A DNA stretch of 64,000 nucleotides from Orenia marismortui DSM 5156. Lineage in GTDB: Bacteria > Bacillota > Halanaerobiia > Halobacteroidales > Halobacteroidaceae. Of the stretch, positions 8,278-19,000 are shown in pieces. The notes below the pieces were generated by a model that saw only the letters and a list, made by a program, of their open reading frames with translations, had not been told where the DNA came from and did not search any database. The translations under genes were made by a program, and so were the position numbers. Where the stretch lies: positions 137,207 to 201,206 of the forward strand of contig NZ_KB900619.1 of NCBI RefSeq assembly GCF_000379025.1. Direction: 5' to 3'. Within the stretch, counting starts at the first letter, position 1, and each line of letters begins with the position of its first letter.

Positions 8278-11214
8278 TTAAAACTCCTCCCTTCTACAGA
8301 TCATCTGACTTTGGCAATAGCTACAAGTACTCTGCTGATCTCTAACGGAATAATTACCACCTTTTATCCCTTGAATACAAGCTTTGATTAACTCTTTAGT
8401 CTCCTCTAATTTTAACCTAAACTCTTCATTCTTCTTATCTTGATTACTCTTTTGCATTACTCCACTTTTGATTACATTTTTATAACCGATCTGATCATCA
8501 GGTTTTAGCCCATAATAGCTACCAAAGGCGACCTCTTTCCCGAAGTGTTTCTCTACTGCTAGAATATAAAGAGGAATTTGAATCGGATTAGTAGTTAGAG
8601 TCTTATTAGAAACTTTTCCACTCTTATAATCGATTACACCATAGACATCCTTATCTTCACTATGGTCTATCCTGTCAACTCTTCCTGTGAATTTATAGTT
8701 TTTAATCAATTCTAAGTCTTCGAATTTCCATTCTGCTCGTTCAAAGTTAAAGTCATCAATCTTTGTTCTACCTAACTTTGCTTTCTTCTCTGCTGTTAAA
8801 AACTCTTCAAAGACTGGTCCTAATTCTTGGTTCTGCAAATAACGGTGGCCTTCTGTCTGCCAATAAAAATTATCCTTAAATAATGGATAAGAACTGATAA
8901 CTTCATGGGCTACCTTAAGTAGTGTTTCTTGAGCTTTCTTGTAATTATCATCATTGACCCTTTCACCTAGATCATCATAGAATTTCTCTACTATCTTATG
9001 TAAAATGGACCCTCTTTCTATAGGGTGTAGCTCTTCATCATATTCAACCTCACCTAATTTAAAGAGATAATCAAAAAGGAAGGCAAAGGAGCAACTTCCA
9101 TAACTCTCTAATAAATGAGCTGAATAATTAAAGTCTTTATCAAATTTATCCTCTAACCACTTTAGATTATCTTCATCTTTAAGTAGTCCTCGATAATTGC
9201 TAAATTCCTCACTATTCCTCTTTTTATTTAATTCAAAGCTATTCTTTAAATTTTCAAACCATTGATACTCTTTTGCTAATTTAACTTTATCCTCTTGATC
9301 CAATCTGTTTCCTATAGTTTTTTGGGCTTCCTTAATAGAATAAAAGACTTTATTACCTGTCTCAGCTTTGATCAGAAGTTCTTGACTGTCTACTACTCTA
9401 AATAGTTCCTGTAAATATGATGTTAATAAAGAATTTTCCTCATCTTGGGCAGGTGAATAGGTAATCACTACCTCTTTCTTAGCTGATAAGATATTATTAA
9501 AAAGAGTATATCTCTCTTTAACCTGCTTATCCTCTAAGTGAATATCTAGCAAGTCTAAATATCGCTGTAATGGATTTTGGCTTAAAGTAGGGTATTGACT
9601 ATGGCTCATTCCAATTAAAAAGATATAATCAAAGTCACCTGCCCTTAACTCTAGATTACCTGTAACTTTAATTCCTTGCTTAGCTCCTAACTTGTATTTT
9701 CCTTCTAATATAGCCACCTTTAATAGTTTAATCCATGCTCTTAGTTCTTTTTGTTCCGCTGTAAAGACCTTATTTAAACTTTCGATTACCCCTTCTATCC
9801 CTTTGCAAGCTGCTAATAAATCATCCTCTTCTGCTAAGTCAACTTCGACCCCAAAATTTAAAGAGGTTAATAATTCACTTAACTTCTGAACAAATTTACT
9901 AAAATTAGCCTTCTCTTTTAAATCCCACTCTAGCAACTTTCTAAATAGTTTTAAGATCTCTTTTATTTCTCCCTGTTCAAGTTTTTCACTTTCCGCCTGC
10001 ATTTTGTTAATTAAAGTCCAACCTTTAACCTCAAACCTTAACCTCTTTAGTATCAGCTCTAACTCATCAATAAATGATCTTGCTAAGCCAAAATCTATAA
10101 AAGAGTTATCTACTACCGCCAATAACTCATCATTATCAAAGTTACCATCTAAAATCTCCAATAAAGACAAGACTGATTTTGCCAGTGGCGAAGATAATAG
10201 GGGAAGAGAAATTCCATTAGTATAGGGAAGGTGATAATCATTAAAAACCCGAGGTAAATCTGGTAGATAATCTTCAGGACTGGAAAAGGACACTCCAATC
10301 CTATCAAGAGCTACACCTTCTCTAGCCAATTCTCTGATTTCTTTAGCTACAAAGTTCAACTCATCTATCCTATTTTTACTCTCTACTATCTTAAGCTTAT
10401 TTTCCATATGTTCTTTCCAGTTATATTTTTTCTCTTTAATCTGATTGGAAAATATATCTGCTAGCAATTGATTATCTTGATTAATTTTATTATCTAAAAG
10501 AAACCCTTCTGCTTTTAACCTATCTACTACATTATCTAGATTAGCAAAGAGTTTTTTCTTCTCTTGATGATAATCTATTAAAACCACAAAGTCTTCCATA
10601 TAATCTGCTACCTTCAAAATTAACTCTAGCTCTACTCTTCTAATCACATAAAATCTATCTAAAAATATCCTCTTAATCTCAGGATAAAGATAGCTAAAGT
10701 CTTCTACTGTTAATCTAGCTAAAAGTAATTGATAAGCCTGCCATTTGCTAATAAAGCCTTTCTTCTGTAGTTTCTCTTTGAATAGATGGTAAATCTCTAT
10801 TATCTCTCTTAAAACGAAATCCTCAACTTTATACTCTGATAAGTCTATCATTTCTGCATCAAGATTATTGATAAAATCCAAGAGATACTTAGTAGAATTC
10901 TGATCAAAATAAATATAATCTTCTTCTACTAATACTTCTTCCAATATATATTTAAGCTCACTATCCCTCAAGATCTGATAACTGCCATCAACTTTAAAAT
11001 ACAACTCTCTAAATAAATGATCTATAGAAACGATATCCTTAACTTCTATCCCTTTACTAACATCATTTCTTAAGACCTTTTCATTGATCGTATCCTCCAT
11101 CTCATAATAAGGTACTACATATAACAAATTATCTTCTCTCAAATAGTAATCTAAGCCCAAATCTTGCAATGGATTAACATCACTATAAATTAATTTTTTA
11201 GTCAAATACATCAC
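8278..11214 (-). CDS. addB: ATP-dependent helicase/nuclease subunit B
   Basis: This 978-residue protein has the AddB/RexB pattern. It has a long helicase-like region with no usable Walker A in the first 50 residues, then a PD-(D/E)XK nuclease core (GRVDRID ... GVIDYKSGK) around residues 845-875. Cysteines near residue 720 (SCSFAF) and at the extreme C-terminus (CSYCQSQMIC) fit the four-cysteine iron-sulfur staple of AddB. The missing ATP-binding motif is normal for RexB-type subunits. It is the first gene of the addBA operon. About 700 bp and a hairpin terminator separate it from pglZ, so it is probably not in the BREX transcript. Confidence 0.88.
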   Translation of the reverse strand: MMYLTKKLIYSDVNPLQDLGLDYYLREDNLLYVVPYYEMEDTINEKVLRNDVSKGIEVKDIVSIDHLFRELYFKVDGSYQILRDSELKYILEEVLVEEDYIYFDQNSTKYLLDFINNLDAEMIDLSEYKVEDFVLREIIEIYHLFKEKLQKKGFISKWQAYQLLLARLTVEDFSYLYPEIKRIFLDRFYVIRRVELELILKVADYMEDFVVLIDYHQEKKKLFANLDNVVDRLKAEGFLLDNKINQDNQLLADIFSNQIKEKKYNWKEHMENKLKIVESKNRIDELNFVAKEIRELAREGVALDRIGVSFSSPEDYLPDLPRVFNDYHLPYTNGISLPLLSSPLAKSVLSLLEILDGNFDNDELLAVVDNSFIDFGLARSFIDELELILKRLRFEVKGWTLINKMQAESEKLEQGEIKEILKLFRKLLEWDLKEKANFSKFVQKLSELLTSLNFGVEVDLAEEDDLLAACKGIEGVIESLNKVFTAEQKELRAWIKLLKVAILEGKYKLGAKQGIKVTGNLELRAGDFDYIFLIGMSHSQYPTLSQNPLQRYLDLLDIHLEDKQVKERYTLFNNILSAKKEVVITYSPAQDEENSLLTSYLQELFRVVDSQELLIKAETGNKVFYSIKEAQKTIGNRLDQEDKVKLAKEYQWFENLKNSFELNKKRNSEEFSNYRGLLKDEDNLKWLEDKFDKDFNYSAHLLESYGSCSFAFLFDYLFKLGEVEYDEELHPIERGSILHKIVEKFYDDLGERVNDDNYKKAQETLLKVAHEVISSYPLFKDNFYWQTEGHRYLQNQELGPVFEEFLTAEKKAKLGRTKIDDFNFERAEWKFEDLELIKNYKFTGRVDRIDHSEDKDVYGVIDYKSGKVSNKTLTTNPIQIPLYILAVEKHFGKEVAFGSYYGLKPDDQIGYKNVIKSGVMQKSNQDKKNEEFRLKLEETKELIKACIQGIKGGNYSVRDQQSTCSYCQSQMICRREEF

Positions 11215-11925
11215 CCTCTTATAGTTTTTCTAGGAATATTATCTTATCTAACTCTCTATATTCTATACTTTTAATCTTCACCTACCCAAAAACTGAGTGA
11301 TAATCAAAAGGCATCTCATATTCTTTAAAGATAGTAGATATTTCTGATATATACTGCATACCTTAAGCTCCCTTCTACTTGTTCCTGAAAAAATCATCCC
11401 TTGTTTATCGTGTAAACTAGCTATTTTATAAAACTTTCTGTAAAATCTTCTCTTTAAGTTCTTTTAATACTCTCTTCCTACCAATCTCTATCTTTTCTTC
11501 TTGCTTTTTCAATCTTAATCTTATTCCTTCAAAATCTAATTGATAATTTACTAAAAAAATTCAAAATCTTTTTTGACGCAGACTAAAATCTGATTAATTT
11601 TTGATTTAAAACATTTAATAATTTTATCTTTTATATTTTAGTCCGCTCTTATCACCCCAAGAGTACTTCCTCAATCGACAAAGAGCATCTCTTTCAGGGC
11701 GCTGTATAAATCTGTGTCTTATGAAAGTTTAAAGTCCAGAAATATAATATGAAATATTTACTGCTTTCTATATAGTTGAATTTTCTTCTTGAAATAGTTG
11801 ATTTCCTGCTGATGACTAGAAAAAGCCATGAGATAATCTCATGGCTTTTAAACTACTACAATGATATTTAATTACTTATTAAATCACCTTAAATTATAAT
11901 TGTACCTCAAATTTAATAATCTAAA
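11215..11925. other. 711-bp gap between pglZ and addB, mostly non-coding
   Basis: A terminator hairpin lies near the pglZ side. The only coding-like trace is a lysine/glutamate-rich minus-strand frame from about 11557 down to a stop at 11426 (FEGIRLRLKKQEEK-like), without a start or ribosome site. It looks like a gene remnant. No BrxL-like (Lon-type protease) sequence is visible here. Confidence 0.6.
11822..11850. terminator. Bidirectional intrinsic terminator after pglZ
   Basis: A perfect 13-bp stem with a 3-base loop is flanked by A and T runs, so it can stop transcription in both directions. It marks the end of the BREX operon. Confidence 0.85.
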
Positions 11926-14463
11926 TTATAACAAACTTATCCTAAAACTAATCTTCTCATATATTTTATTCTCTTCCTCATCAACTAGCACCAAGTAATA
12001 ATCCTTATCTCTTTGATAATCTAAATCTTGCAAAGTAAACTTCTCTTTAAAACTTCTCTCCTTAGAACTTTCAGAATCACTATCAGCAATAATAATATTT
12101 TCATTAGAAATTCTATTACCCATTTCATCTTCAAAGTACAACCTTACTCGCCTCGGAATTAATTTCTCCTTAATCTTTTCACTTTGAAAAAAGTTGAGAT
12201 AGAATATATTATTAGTAATCTTTTTAGAAATACTAGTTAACTTAATATCTACTTTCTTCACTTCATTTTCACTATTTTGACTCCTATCATTCTTAAACTT
12301 AATTACTGGAATAACTATTTCCTGTAATGAAGCTCCTCCATGAACATAATTCTGGCCAGCTCCCTGCTTCTTAAATCGATTAACTCCCCGTGGTACAATA
12401 GTAGTTAATCCACTATTATCTCCAAATATATAATCTAAATTAACCCTTAAAGTCCCTTCTATATCCACTTTATCTCTGCTAATTATAAATCTTCGCTTTT
12501 CTTCTAAAGCATCTATCTTTACACTATCTGTCTTATCACTCTCTTCTAATGGTCTACGCCGATAAATAAAACCATGATCGGCAGTAATATAAATATTAGC
12601 TGCACTCAATCCATGCTTCAAGGTTCTCACAATCAAATCTAACTCTTCATAACTCTCTTCTACAGCTTCAAAAACCTCTAGTTCTGTTGCAGCATGATCC
12701 CCTTTGGCATCAATTTTATTATGATAAATATAAACTAGCTTCGTCCCCTTCACTACATCACGTAAATCGCTTCTACTCATTTGAACTACATCTTCATACC
12801 TTAAAGCTACAGATTCTTCTTCAGTTCCCTTTAATATCTTCTCCCTATTCTTTAATCCTTGAGAATTTATCCCATTTACAATAACATCGCCCTTATCATT
12901 GATATCTAACTTTTGATGGGGCAGCAGACTGGCCATTCCTAACTTTGTATAAGAAGGAAGGGTCCCTTGCATAGCATAAAGCTCCGTTGCTCCCTTTACT
13001 TCTGCATTGAGTAATTGACTAAATTCTGCTGCAGCTTCATATCGTAAAGCATCAGAGATAACCACATAAACCCTTTCTCCATCTTCTACAGTTTCTTTAA
13101 TAAACTCTCTATAGAAATCCTTCTGCTGTTTGATTCCAGAAATCTGCCAATCATCTATCAATTCTTCTTCAATTACATTAGACCATTTTGTAGATACTTC
13201 TTGTAAGTACCAGTTAGTATATAGATTTTCAACTCTATCCTTCAACTCTATGATTAATTCCTTATCTTCTATTTGATCATAAGCTAAATAAAATTTACGA
13301 TATGCTTTATCAATTAAGTAGTAATCTTCTAAATAGGTCTTAAAGAAATCATAAGACTTTTCTTGTCTAATGATTTTATTATACTTCTTCTGATACTTAA
13401 ATAGTTCTATTGCTTGATAGATAGCTTCATACACTTCCTCGAACTTCTCATACCAATGTTTAGTCCTTCTAGCAATAATAATCTCCTGGTACCTATCAAA
13501 TTCATCTAAATCATCTAATAAATTAGCCTTCAATCTATCAATAATAGCCAAATCAAAATCTTCAAAACTATCACAATCTAGATAATTATCTACCTTCCAA
13601 TTAAAGATATATTCCTTAAGATTGATCTCTTTTGCAATCTCCCTAGATAAGTCCTCATAACTTCTAGCATGATCACTATGGCTCATCCAGTGATCAAGAA
13701 ATACTATAGAATTATTTTCCCTTTCTGCTACATATCCTTCCCACTCTTTAGGAAAATCCTCTTTCAAATTATGATGTAAATTAGTAGTAATAAGAAATCT
13801 CATTAATCCTTTAAGACTCTTATCTTTAGCTATGTAAGCATAATTATCTTCTATCAGTCTCCAAAAACTATTCTCATCACCAAATTTTTTAATATCCACA
13901 AAATATCTATTATCTTCCTCATTAAAACCTTCCATTAATATCTTTTTAACTGCATTCTCTAAACTAGGCATCTTTAACATGGATAATGCAGATATAATTG
14001 CTATATCAAAGTTCTCTTCTCGATAATCATTAAGATTATATTTCTTTAATCTCTTACGTCGCTTTTTACTATCAAAAAACTTCTTATATTTACTAAAAAG
14101 ATACCTCAAAGAATAATCCTCTACACCAAACTCTTGCATAATTAAAGTAATTTGATTTGCGGTGAAAATATCAGAATACTTCTGAATATCCAATAACCAA
14201 TTCTCCCGTTTAGCAGGTTCTGGCTTATCAGAATAGATTAGATAATTAGATTCCTGGTCTACAACCTCTAGTTGATACTTTGTTTCAAAATTATTATTTC
14301 CTGTTAACTTCCATAGTTTAGCATTATTTAAATTCAGTTCTTCTATATCTTCAACAAATTCTTTATCTTCATCATACCAAAAAATAATATGTCTTTTCTT
14401 AGCATCACTAAGCTCTCTTGTAAATTTTTCTTCTAGTGTTTTTTCAATTTTATCTAACTCCAT
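11926..14463 (-). CDS. pglZ: BREX-1 alkaline-phosphatase-like protein PglZ
   Basis: This protein of about 845 residues begins with a MELDKIEKTLEEKF-type helix typical of type 1 PglZ. It contains the alkaline-phosphatase-superfamily core YVVISDALRYEAAAEF near residue 470 and ITADHGFIYRR near residue 650, which supply the metal-binding Asp and His residues. PglZ is one of the two signature BREX proteins and is needed for phage exclusion and host methylation. The ATG at 14463 is preferred over the GTG four codons earlier because the AGGGTGGGTGA site then lies at normal spacing. It is the last gene of the BREX run, followed by a strong terminator. Confidence 0.92.
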   Translation of the reverse strand: MELDKIEKTLEEKFTRELSDAKKRHIIFWYDEDKEFVEDIEELNLNNAKLWKLTGNNNFETKYQLEVVDQESNYLIYSDKPEPAKRENWLLDIQKYSDIFTANQITLIMQEFGVEDYSLRYLFSKYKKFFDSKKRRKRLKKYNLNDYREENFDIAIISALSMLKMPSLENAVKKILMEGFNEEDNRYFVDIKKFGDENSFWRLIEDNYAYIAKDKSLKGLMRFLITTNLHHNLKEDFPKEWEGYVAERENNSIVFLDHWMSHSDHARSYEDLSREIAKEINLKEYIFNWKVDNYLDCDSFEDFDLAIIDRLKANLLDDLDEFDRYQEIIIARRTKHWYEKFEEVYEAIYQAIELFKYQKKYNKIIRQEKSYDFFKTYLEDYYLIDKAYRKFYLAYDQIEDKELIIELKDRVENLYTNWYLQEVSTKWSNVIEEELIDDWQISGIKQQKDFYREFIKETVEDGERVYVVISDALRYEAAAEFSQLLNAEVKGATELYAMQGTLPSYTKLGMASLLPHQKLDINDKGDVIVNGINSQGLKNREKILKGTEEESVALRYEDVVQMSRSDLRDVVKGTKLVYIYHNKIDAKGDHAATELEVFEAVEESYEELDLIVRTLKHGLSAANIYITADHGFIYRRRPLEESDKTDSVKIDALEEKRRFIISRDKVDIEGTLRVNLDYIFGDNSGLTTIVPRGVNRFKKQGAGQNYVHGGASLQEIVIPVIKFKNDRSQNSENEVKKVDIKLTSISKKITNNIFYLNFFQSEKIKEKLIPRRVRLYFEDEMGNRISNENIIIADSDSESSKERSFKEKFTLQDLDYQRDKDYYLVLVDEEENKIYEKISFRISLL

Positions 14464-14488
14464 AACTTCACCCACCCTTATATTAAAA

Positions 14489-14584
14489 CCAGATAATAGT
14501 TTTTTAGATATTAGATAATAGATATTAAAACCTACAACCTATTGTTAAGTAAATAACTATCTGTTATCTGTTATCTGTTATCTG
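14489..14584. repeat. Heptamer repeat element between pglZ and the pRiA4b-like gene
   Basis: The left part reads CAGATAATAG with a T6 run, and the right part is a run of the 7-mer TTATCTG. The ends are inverted copies of each other, so the element can fold as a hairpin. It fills the whole intergenic gap and belongs to the same family as the elements at 15970, 19608, 20589 and 25046. Confidence 0.8.
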
Positions 14585-14587
14585 ATT

Positions 14588-15946
14588 TTATAAATACTCT
14601 GGATACTGCTCTGGTGATTCTCCTTTTTTCTCAATCATCTCTGCTTCTACTACTTTCTTTTCTTGAGTATTAAGCTTTTCTAACCTAACATTAAACCGCC
14701 ATTCATCACCATAATCAAATAAATAAAGTATTTGTTGACCTTCTTCTAATCCTAATTCTCCAATTTGAACTTCATTAACTGGAATACCATCATAATCTTG
14801 TGGAGCTGTAAATTTGGGTTCAGTCCAGGGCTGACCCGTCATAAAGAAAGCATATAAATGATCATTATTAAAATCAAAAGCATTTTGAATAATTTGATGT
14901 AAATCAAGTAGAGTATGGGTAGAAGATATTTTGATTTTTCTCCATAATCCTCTCGCTAAAGATACCTTGAAAATATAATTACCTTCTATAAAACCTTTAC
15001 TTTGCCCTTTACTAATAGTCTTTTGCAATTCTCCTTCATCAAAGAGTTCTTTTAAAGGTTCAAGGAATTCTTCCTCCTGCCATTCCTCTACTTCAGGTTC
15101 TTCTATCTCTTCCTTTTCTGCAGCATTTATAAAACCTTCTGTACCAAAGATACGCATCAATTCATCAATTGGATCTTGTTCTATCTCACATATTGGTGAA
15201 CCAGGTACTACATTCCACTCTCCCATAGCTTCTCTATAAGGCAAATTCCATCTTTCTAAGTGTCGTTCTTCTTTTAATATCTTCGCCATCTCAATCCCAA
15301 ACTTTGTAGGTATTAGTATCTCAGCAAATACTGCTCTTTTAGAAGATAGACGTTTAGTGGCTGTCTCATCAATTACTACCTGCCAAAAACCAAACAATTC
15401 AAAATAAAGCAAATAATATTCCCAATCCCACATCATTCGTCGCAGTTCGCCATGTACAGTATCTTTCAGTTCTATCTTTTGACCAGCATATGATTGAGAT
15501 AAAAACTTCATCACAGGAGTAACAGTATATACATCAGCCTTAGCAAATGTTCCTCCTTGAAGTTCCCTCCAATCAGCATCAACCCAGAAGGATTCAAAAA
15601 TAAAAAAGTACTTTTCTGTTATAGTCAATTCTCTATATTTTTTCAAATTTTCTGTTGGTTTTAATAAAATTTTAGTCTTACCCTTAAACTCCTTTTTATA
15701 TAGCTTCCCCGCTAAACTCAAACAATAAAATAAATGTAATTGTGGATATCTCTCTTGAGGAGTTCTAGAAGTTACATCCTTAACTATATTAGTCATTAAG
15801 TGATTTAATTTAAATAAATCTTTTCCACGTAAATACTGTTTAGTCTTGGTCAAAGTAATTTTATTCTTCTCTAAATAGTTAATAAAAATAGTAAAATCAC
15901 GCACTAATGAAGTTGGACTATCTTCAGATATTTTTAATTTTTTCAT
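14588..15946 (-). CDS. pRiA4b ORF-3-like protein inside the BREX operon
   Basis: This 452-residue protein has a C-terminal domain (about residues 325-440) matching the plasmid pRiA4b ORF-3 family. Visible hallmarks are IFKVSLARGLWRKIKI, LHQIIQNAFDFNNDHLYAFF and LYLFDYGDEWRFNV. The N-terminal 270 residues are a helical region with aromatic-rich FFIFESFWVDADWRE and are not recognised. The biochemical function of the family is unknown. Its position between pglX and pglZ, in the same orientation and with the same repeat element on both sides, makes it a candidate BREX accessory or regulatory protein. It is not one of the canonical BREX genes. Confidence 0.75.
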   Translation of the reverse strand: MKKLKISEDSPTSLVRDFTIFINYLEKNKITLTKTKQYLRGKDLFKLNHLMTNIVKDVTSRTPQERYPQLHLFYCLSLAGKLYKKEFKGKTKILLKPTENLKKYRELTITEKYFFIFESFWVDADWRELQGGTFAKADVYTVTPVMKFLSQSYAGQKIELKDTVHGELRRMMWDWEYYLLYFELFGFWQVVIDETATKRLSSKRAVFAEILIPTKFGIEMAKILKEERHLERWNLPYREAMGEWNVVPGSPICEIEQDPIDELMRIFGTEGFINAAEKEEIEEPEVEEWQEEEFLEPLKELFDEGELQKTISKGQSKGFIEGNYIFKVSLARGLWRKIKISSTHTLLDLHQIIQNAFDFNNDHLYAFFMTGQPWTEPKFTAPQDYDGIPVNEVQIGELGLEEGQQILYLFDYGDEWRFNVRLEKLNTQEKKVVEAEMIEKKGESPEQYPEYL

Positions 15947-15969
15947 TTTACATTCTCCCCGCTTTAAGA

Positions 15970-16079
15970 GCAGATATTAGATTATAGATACTTTTTGTTA
16001 AATAAAGAACAAATATTATCTATTATCTATTATCTATTATCTATTATCTATTATCTATTATCTATTATCTATTATCTGC
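15970..16079. repeat. Heptamer repeat element between the pRiA4b-like gene and pglX
   Basis: It starts with GCAGATATTAGATTATAGAT and ends with about eight copies of TATTATC followed by TGC. The two ends are imperfect inverted repeats. It occupies nearly the entire gap between the flanking genes. Confidence 0.85.
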
Positions 16080-16082
16080 CCT

Positions 16083-19000
16083 CTAAATTTTAGCTAATAA
16101 CTTCTTAAATTTCGGATAATTCTTCTTAACTCCATCATCTAAATCAATTTCGATCTGCTGATTAGCTACATGATTTAATTCCTGATCATACTCTAATATC
16201 TCCTGTAAATCACTCTCGATTTCACTTAACTTCTTCTTAGCCTTACTCTTCTCTCGACTAGACATCTCTGAATCAATAATTCCTTCTAGTCGTTGCTTTT
16301 CTGCTTCTAATTTTTTCTGTAATTTATGAAGATAATCTATTCTAATCTTAGATACCATTCCTTTATCATAGCGGTGCATATAAATTAAAACATTAAAGGC
16401 CTTACCTCTACTATCGCTTTGGAATAACCAATAAATTGGACATTTATTATATCTTCTCGTATGATCACGATAGAATTTAGACTTGGTAATAAAATATTTT
16501 CTTAAAGTTTCTCGAGAGTTACTATTACGCTTACTCAAAGTTTCAGAAATAAAGTTCAAATTCTCTTCTAAATTCTTTTCACCGAAGGTAACCCTAACAA
16601 ATTCTACAAACTTAGCTACTATATCATCATCAAAGTATTCGTCCTTAGTAATTGGAATAATTCCATCTTCATCAACAGGGAATGTCTGATACTTACTTGT
16701 ATCAAATTCTCCTCCTGCATAAGCTAGTCCCTCTACATCCAATGAATAACGTCCTAGCATACAACCAATAGCATAAGAGATAAAGCTTTTGATATCCCGT
16801 TCTCTATCTGCTTTTCTAACTGTTATATCCTTCTCATCAACCTCTGGACTTAGTTCATCTTCTAATCCATAGATGTCAATGAAGATACGGTTTAACTCTT
16901 CTTCGTTTTCTTTAAGTTGGTAGAATTGTTCTTCTGCAAATTTTGACCAATTATTGAAGGCATCTTCGATTGTTTGTGCATTGTCTTTGTGTGTTAGCAA
17001 TGGGTGTTGCTTGAAATCCCATGATGTTTCGAAAGAGTCCCAGTCGGTTTTGGATATTTGAATACACTTTGCTACTAATTCGCTAATTATCTTTTCATTA
17101 CTTTTATTTTCTGGAAAAATCACTGGAATTTTAGCTATATCACCGGGTTGATAATTTAAAGTAGGGTTACTTATTGACAAGGACAATTGTGCTATTTTAG
17201 TACTTAAAAGGCCTTGTATATATTTTAATATACTTTTATCTAAAAATATTGAAGAACCTCCTGAATCAAACAAATAACCTTCCTCAACTATTCTTGAAGA
17301 AAATTTATAAGATGTTACCGAAGACCATGTAATACATGGTGAAAAATATTTATCTTGACTTCTTACTGAAGCTTTTTTTCTTCCACTTTTAGTTTTATTA
17401 TTTTTTATTTCAAATCCATCATTTTCCCAATTAATAACATATTCATTAAATCCTTTCCACTTTCTATAACCTCCTCCTTTACTATAAGGAAACCATTTTA
17501 ATCTACTTTCTTTTGCTTTTTCTCTATTTTTAAAGTTAAAACCTATCTTATTAAAATTAACTTCATTCCACAATCTTAAAAATCTATTGTTATCACCAGT
17601 AGTCATTCCAGTCTTGGGTTTCGAAATTTCTCCCAAAGATGTCCCTTCATTAAATATTTTTTTAACTTTGTCACTTATCCAATAAGCAATTGGTTTGCCA
17701 GAAATAATTTCAAACTCAATAATATTTGCAGAATATTCATTCTGATTTTTGAAATATTGATTCCTTTTTTCTTCAGCATTGTTATAATCAACTAACCTTA
17801 AATATTTAGCATTGTACTCTTTATTAGAATAATTCTTAATTACAAAAGATGTAGTTTGGACTATCTCTCCTCCTATTTCTTCAAAAGCTTTTGTTCCTAA
17901 ATGTAACATTGTGTCAATTGTAGTGTTGTCAAGTAAATCTTCTCTTAAACCTTCAAAACTAGATAAAAACATCCACGAATGCATAGTTATCATAGCTATG
18001 TAACCATATTCAACACTATAATCTATACCTTTTTCCATAAATACAGCAAATAAATCTCTATAGCTATTCTTAAATTTTTTCCTTAAATATTTCTTTAATT
18101 TAGAATTCATACTTCTATTACCCATATAAGGTGGATTAGTACAAACCACCTCATACTTCTGCCCCATTATTTTAGCCTGTTTAATTAAAGCCAATAATAT
18201 ATCTTCAACTCTATCATAAAATAACCCTAACTTATCCTTTAACATCTCTAATTCTGCTTCTATAGCCTCTTCATCAATTGCCTCAACTTCTAAAATAGAA
18301 CCATATTCTTTAGCATCCTCAAAAACTTCAATTAAATAATTTATATTCTTAGCTCCACTATCTTTAATTATCTTTAATTCAGCTTCACCGATACTATTAC
18401 TCTCTTGAATTGCCGTAATATTCAACTCTAGTGGTTTTCTAAAGATACGGCGATTCTTCTCTCTAGCCTTCATCATTACTGCGAAGTAAGCCAATTGTGC
18501 TGCTCGATCATCTATATCCAATCCATAAAGATTATTCTCTAAAATTAATTTTGGTATATCCCGACTAGAATAACCTACTGATTGATAAATCTCATATAAA
18601 ACATCAAAGGCATAAACCAAGATATGGCCACTACCACAAGCAGGGTCTAATACCTTAATCTCTTCTGGTCGAATATCCTTAGCTCTGATCTTCTCTAATT
18701 CTTCTGCCACCTCTGGCTCCTGTTCTGCTTCTTCCAGATAATACTCCCACTCTTTCTTTAAGTGCTCCTTTAAGTCATCATTTAAGTTACCCGATTCTAA
18801 CCATAGTTTACCCAAAGAATTCTCAACCATATACTTAACTATCCAATCTGGAGTAAATAACTGAGTTGCAGCAGGTATCTCTTCCTTTTTTATCTTCTTC
18901 TTACTAGCAAAGACCTCATCCTTCTTTTCAGAGATATAGAACTGATACAACCACCCAATTATCTCTACTCCCTCTTGCCAATCTTCCTCTTCAATTTCAC

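Noticed and set aside
4786..11214. AddAB as a dedicated BREX component replacing BrxL
   Set aside because: A strong bidirectional terminator and a 700-bp gap separate them from pglZ, and both proteins look like ordinary housekeeping AddAB. It is kept only as a context note.
11426..11557. Remnant of brxL in the gap after pglZ
   Set aside because: The short Lys/Glu-rich frame shows no Lon-type protease or BrxL motif and has no start.
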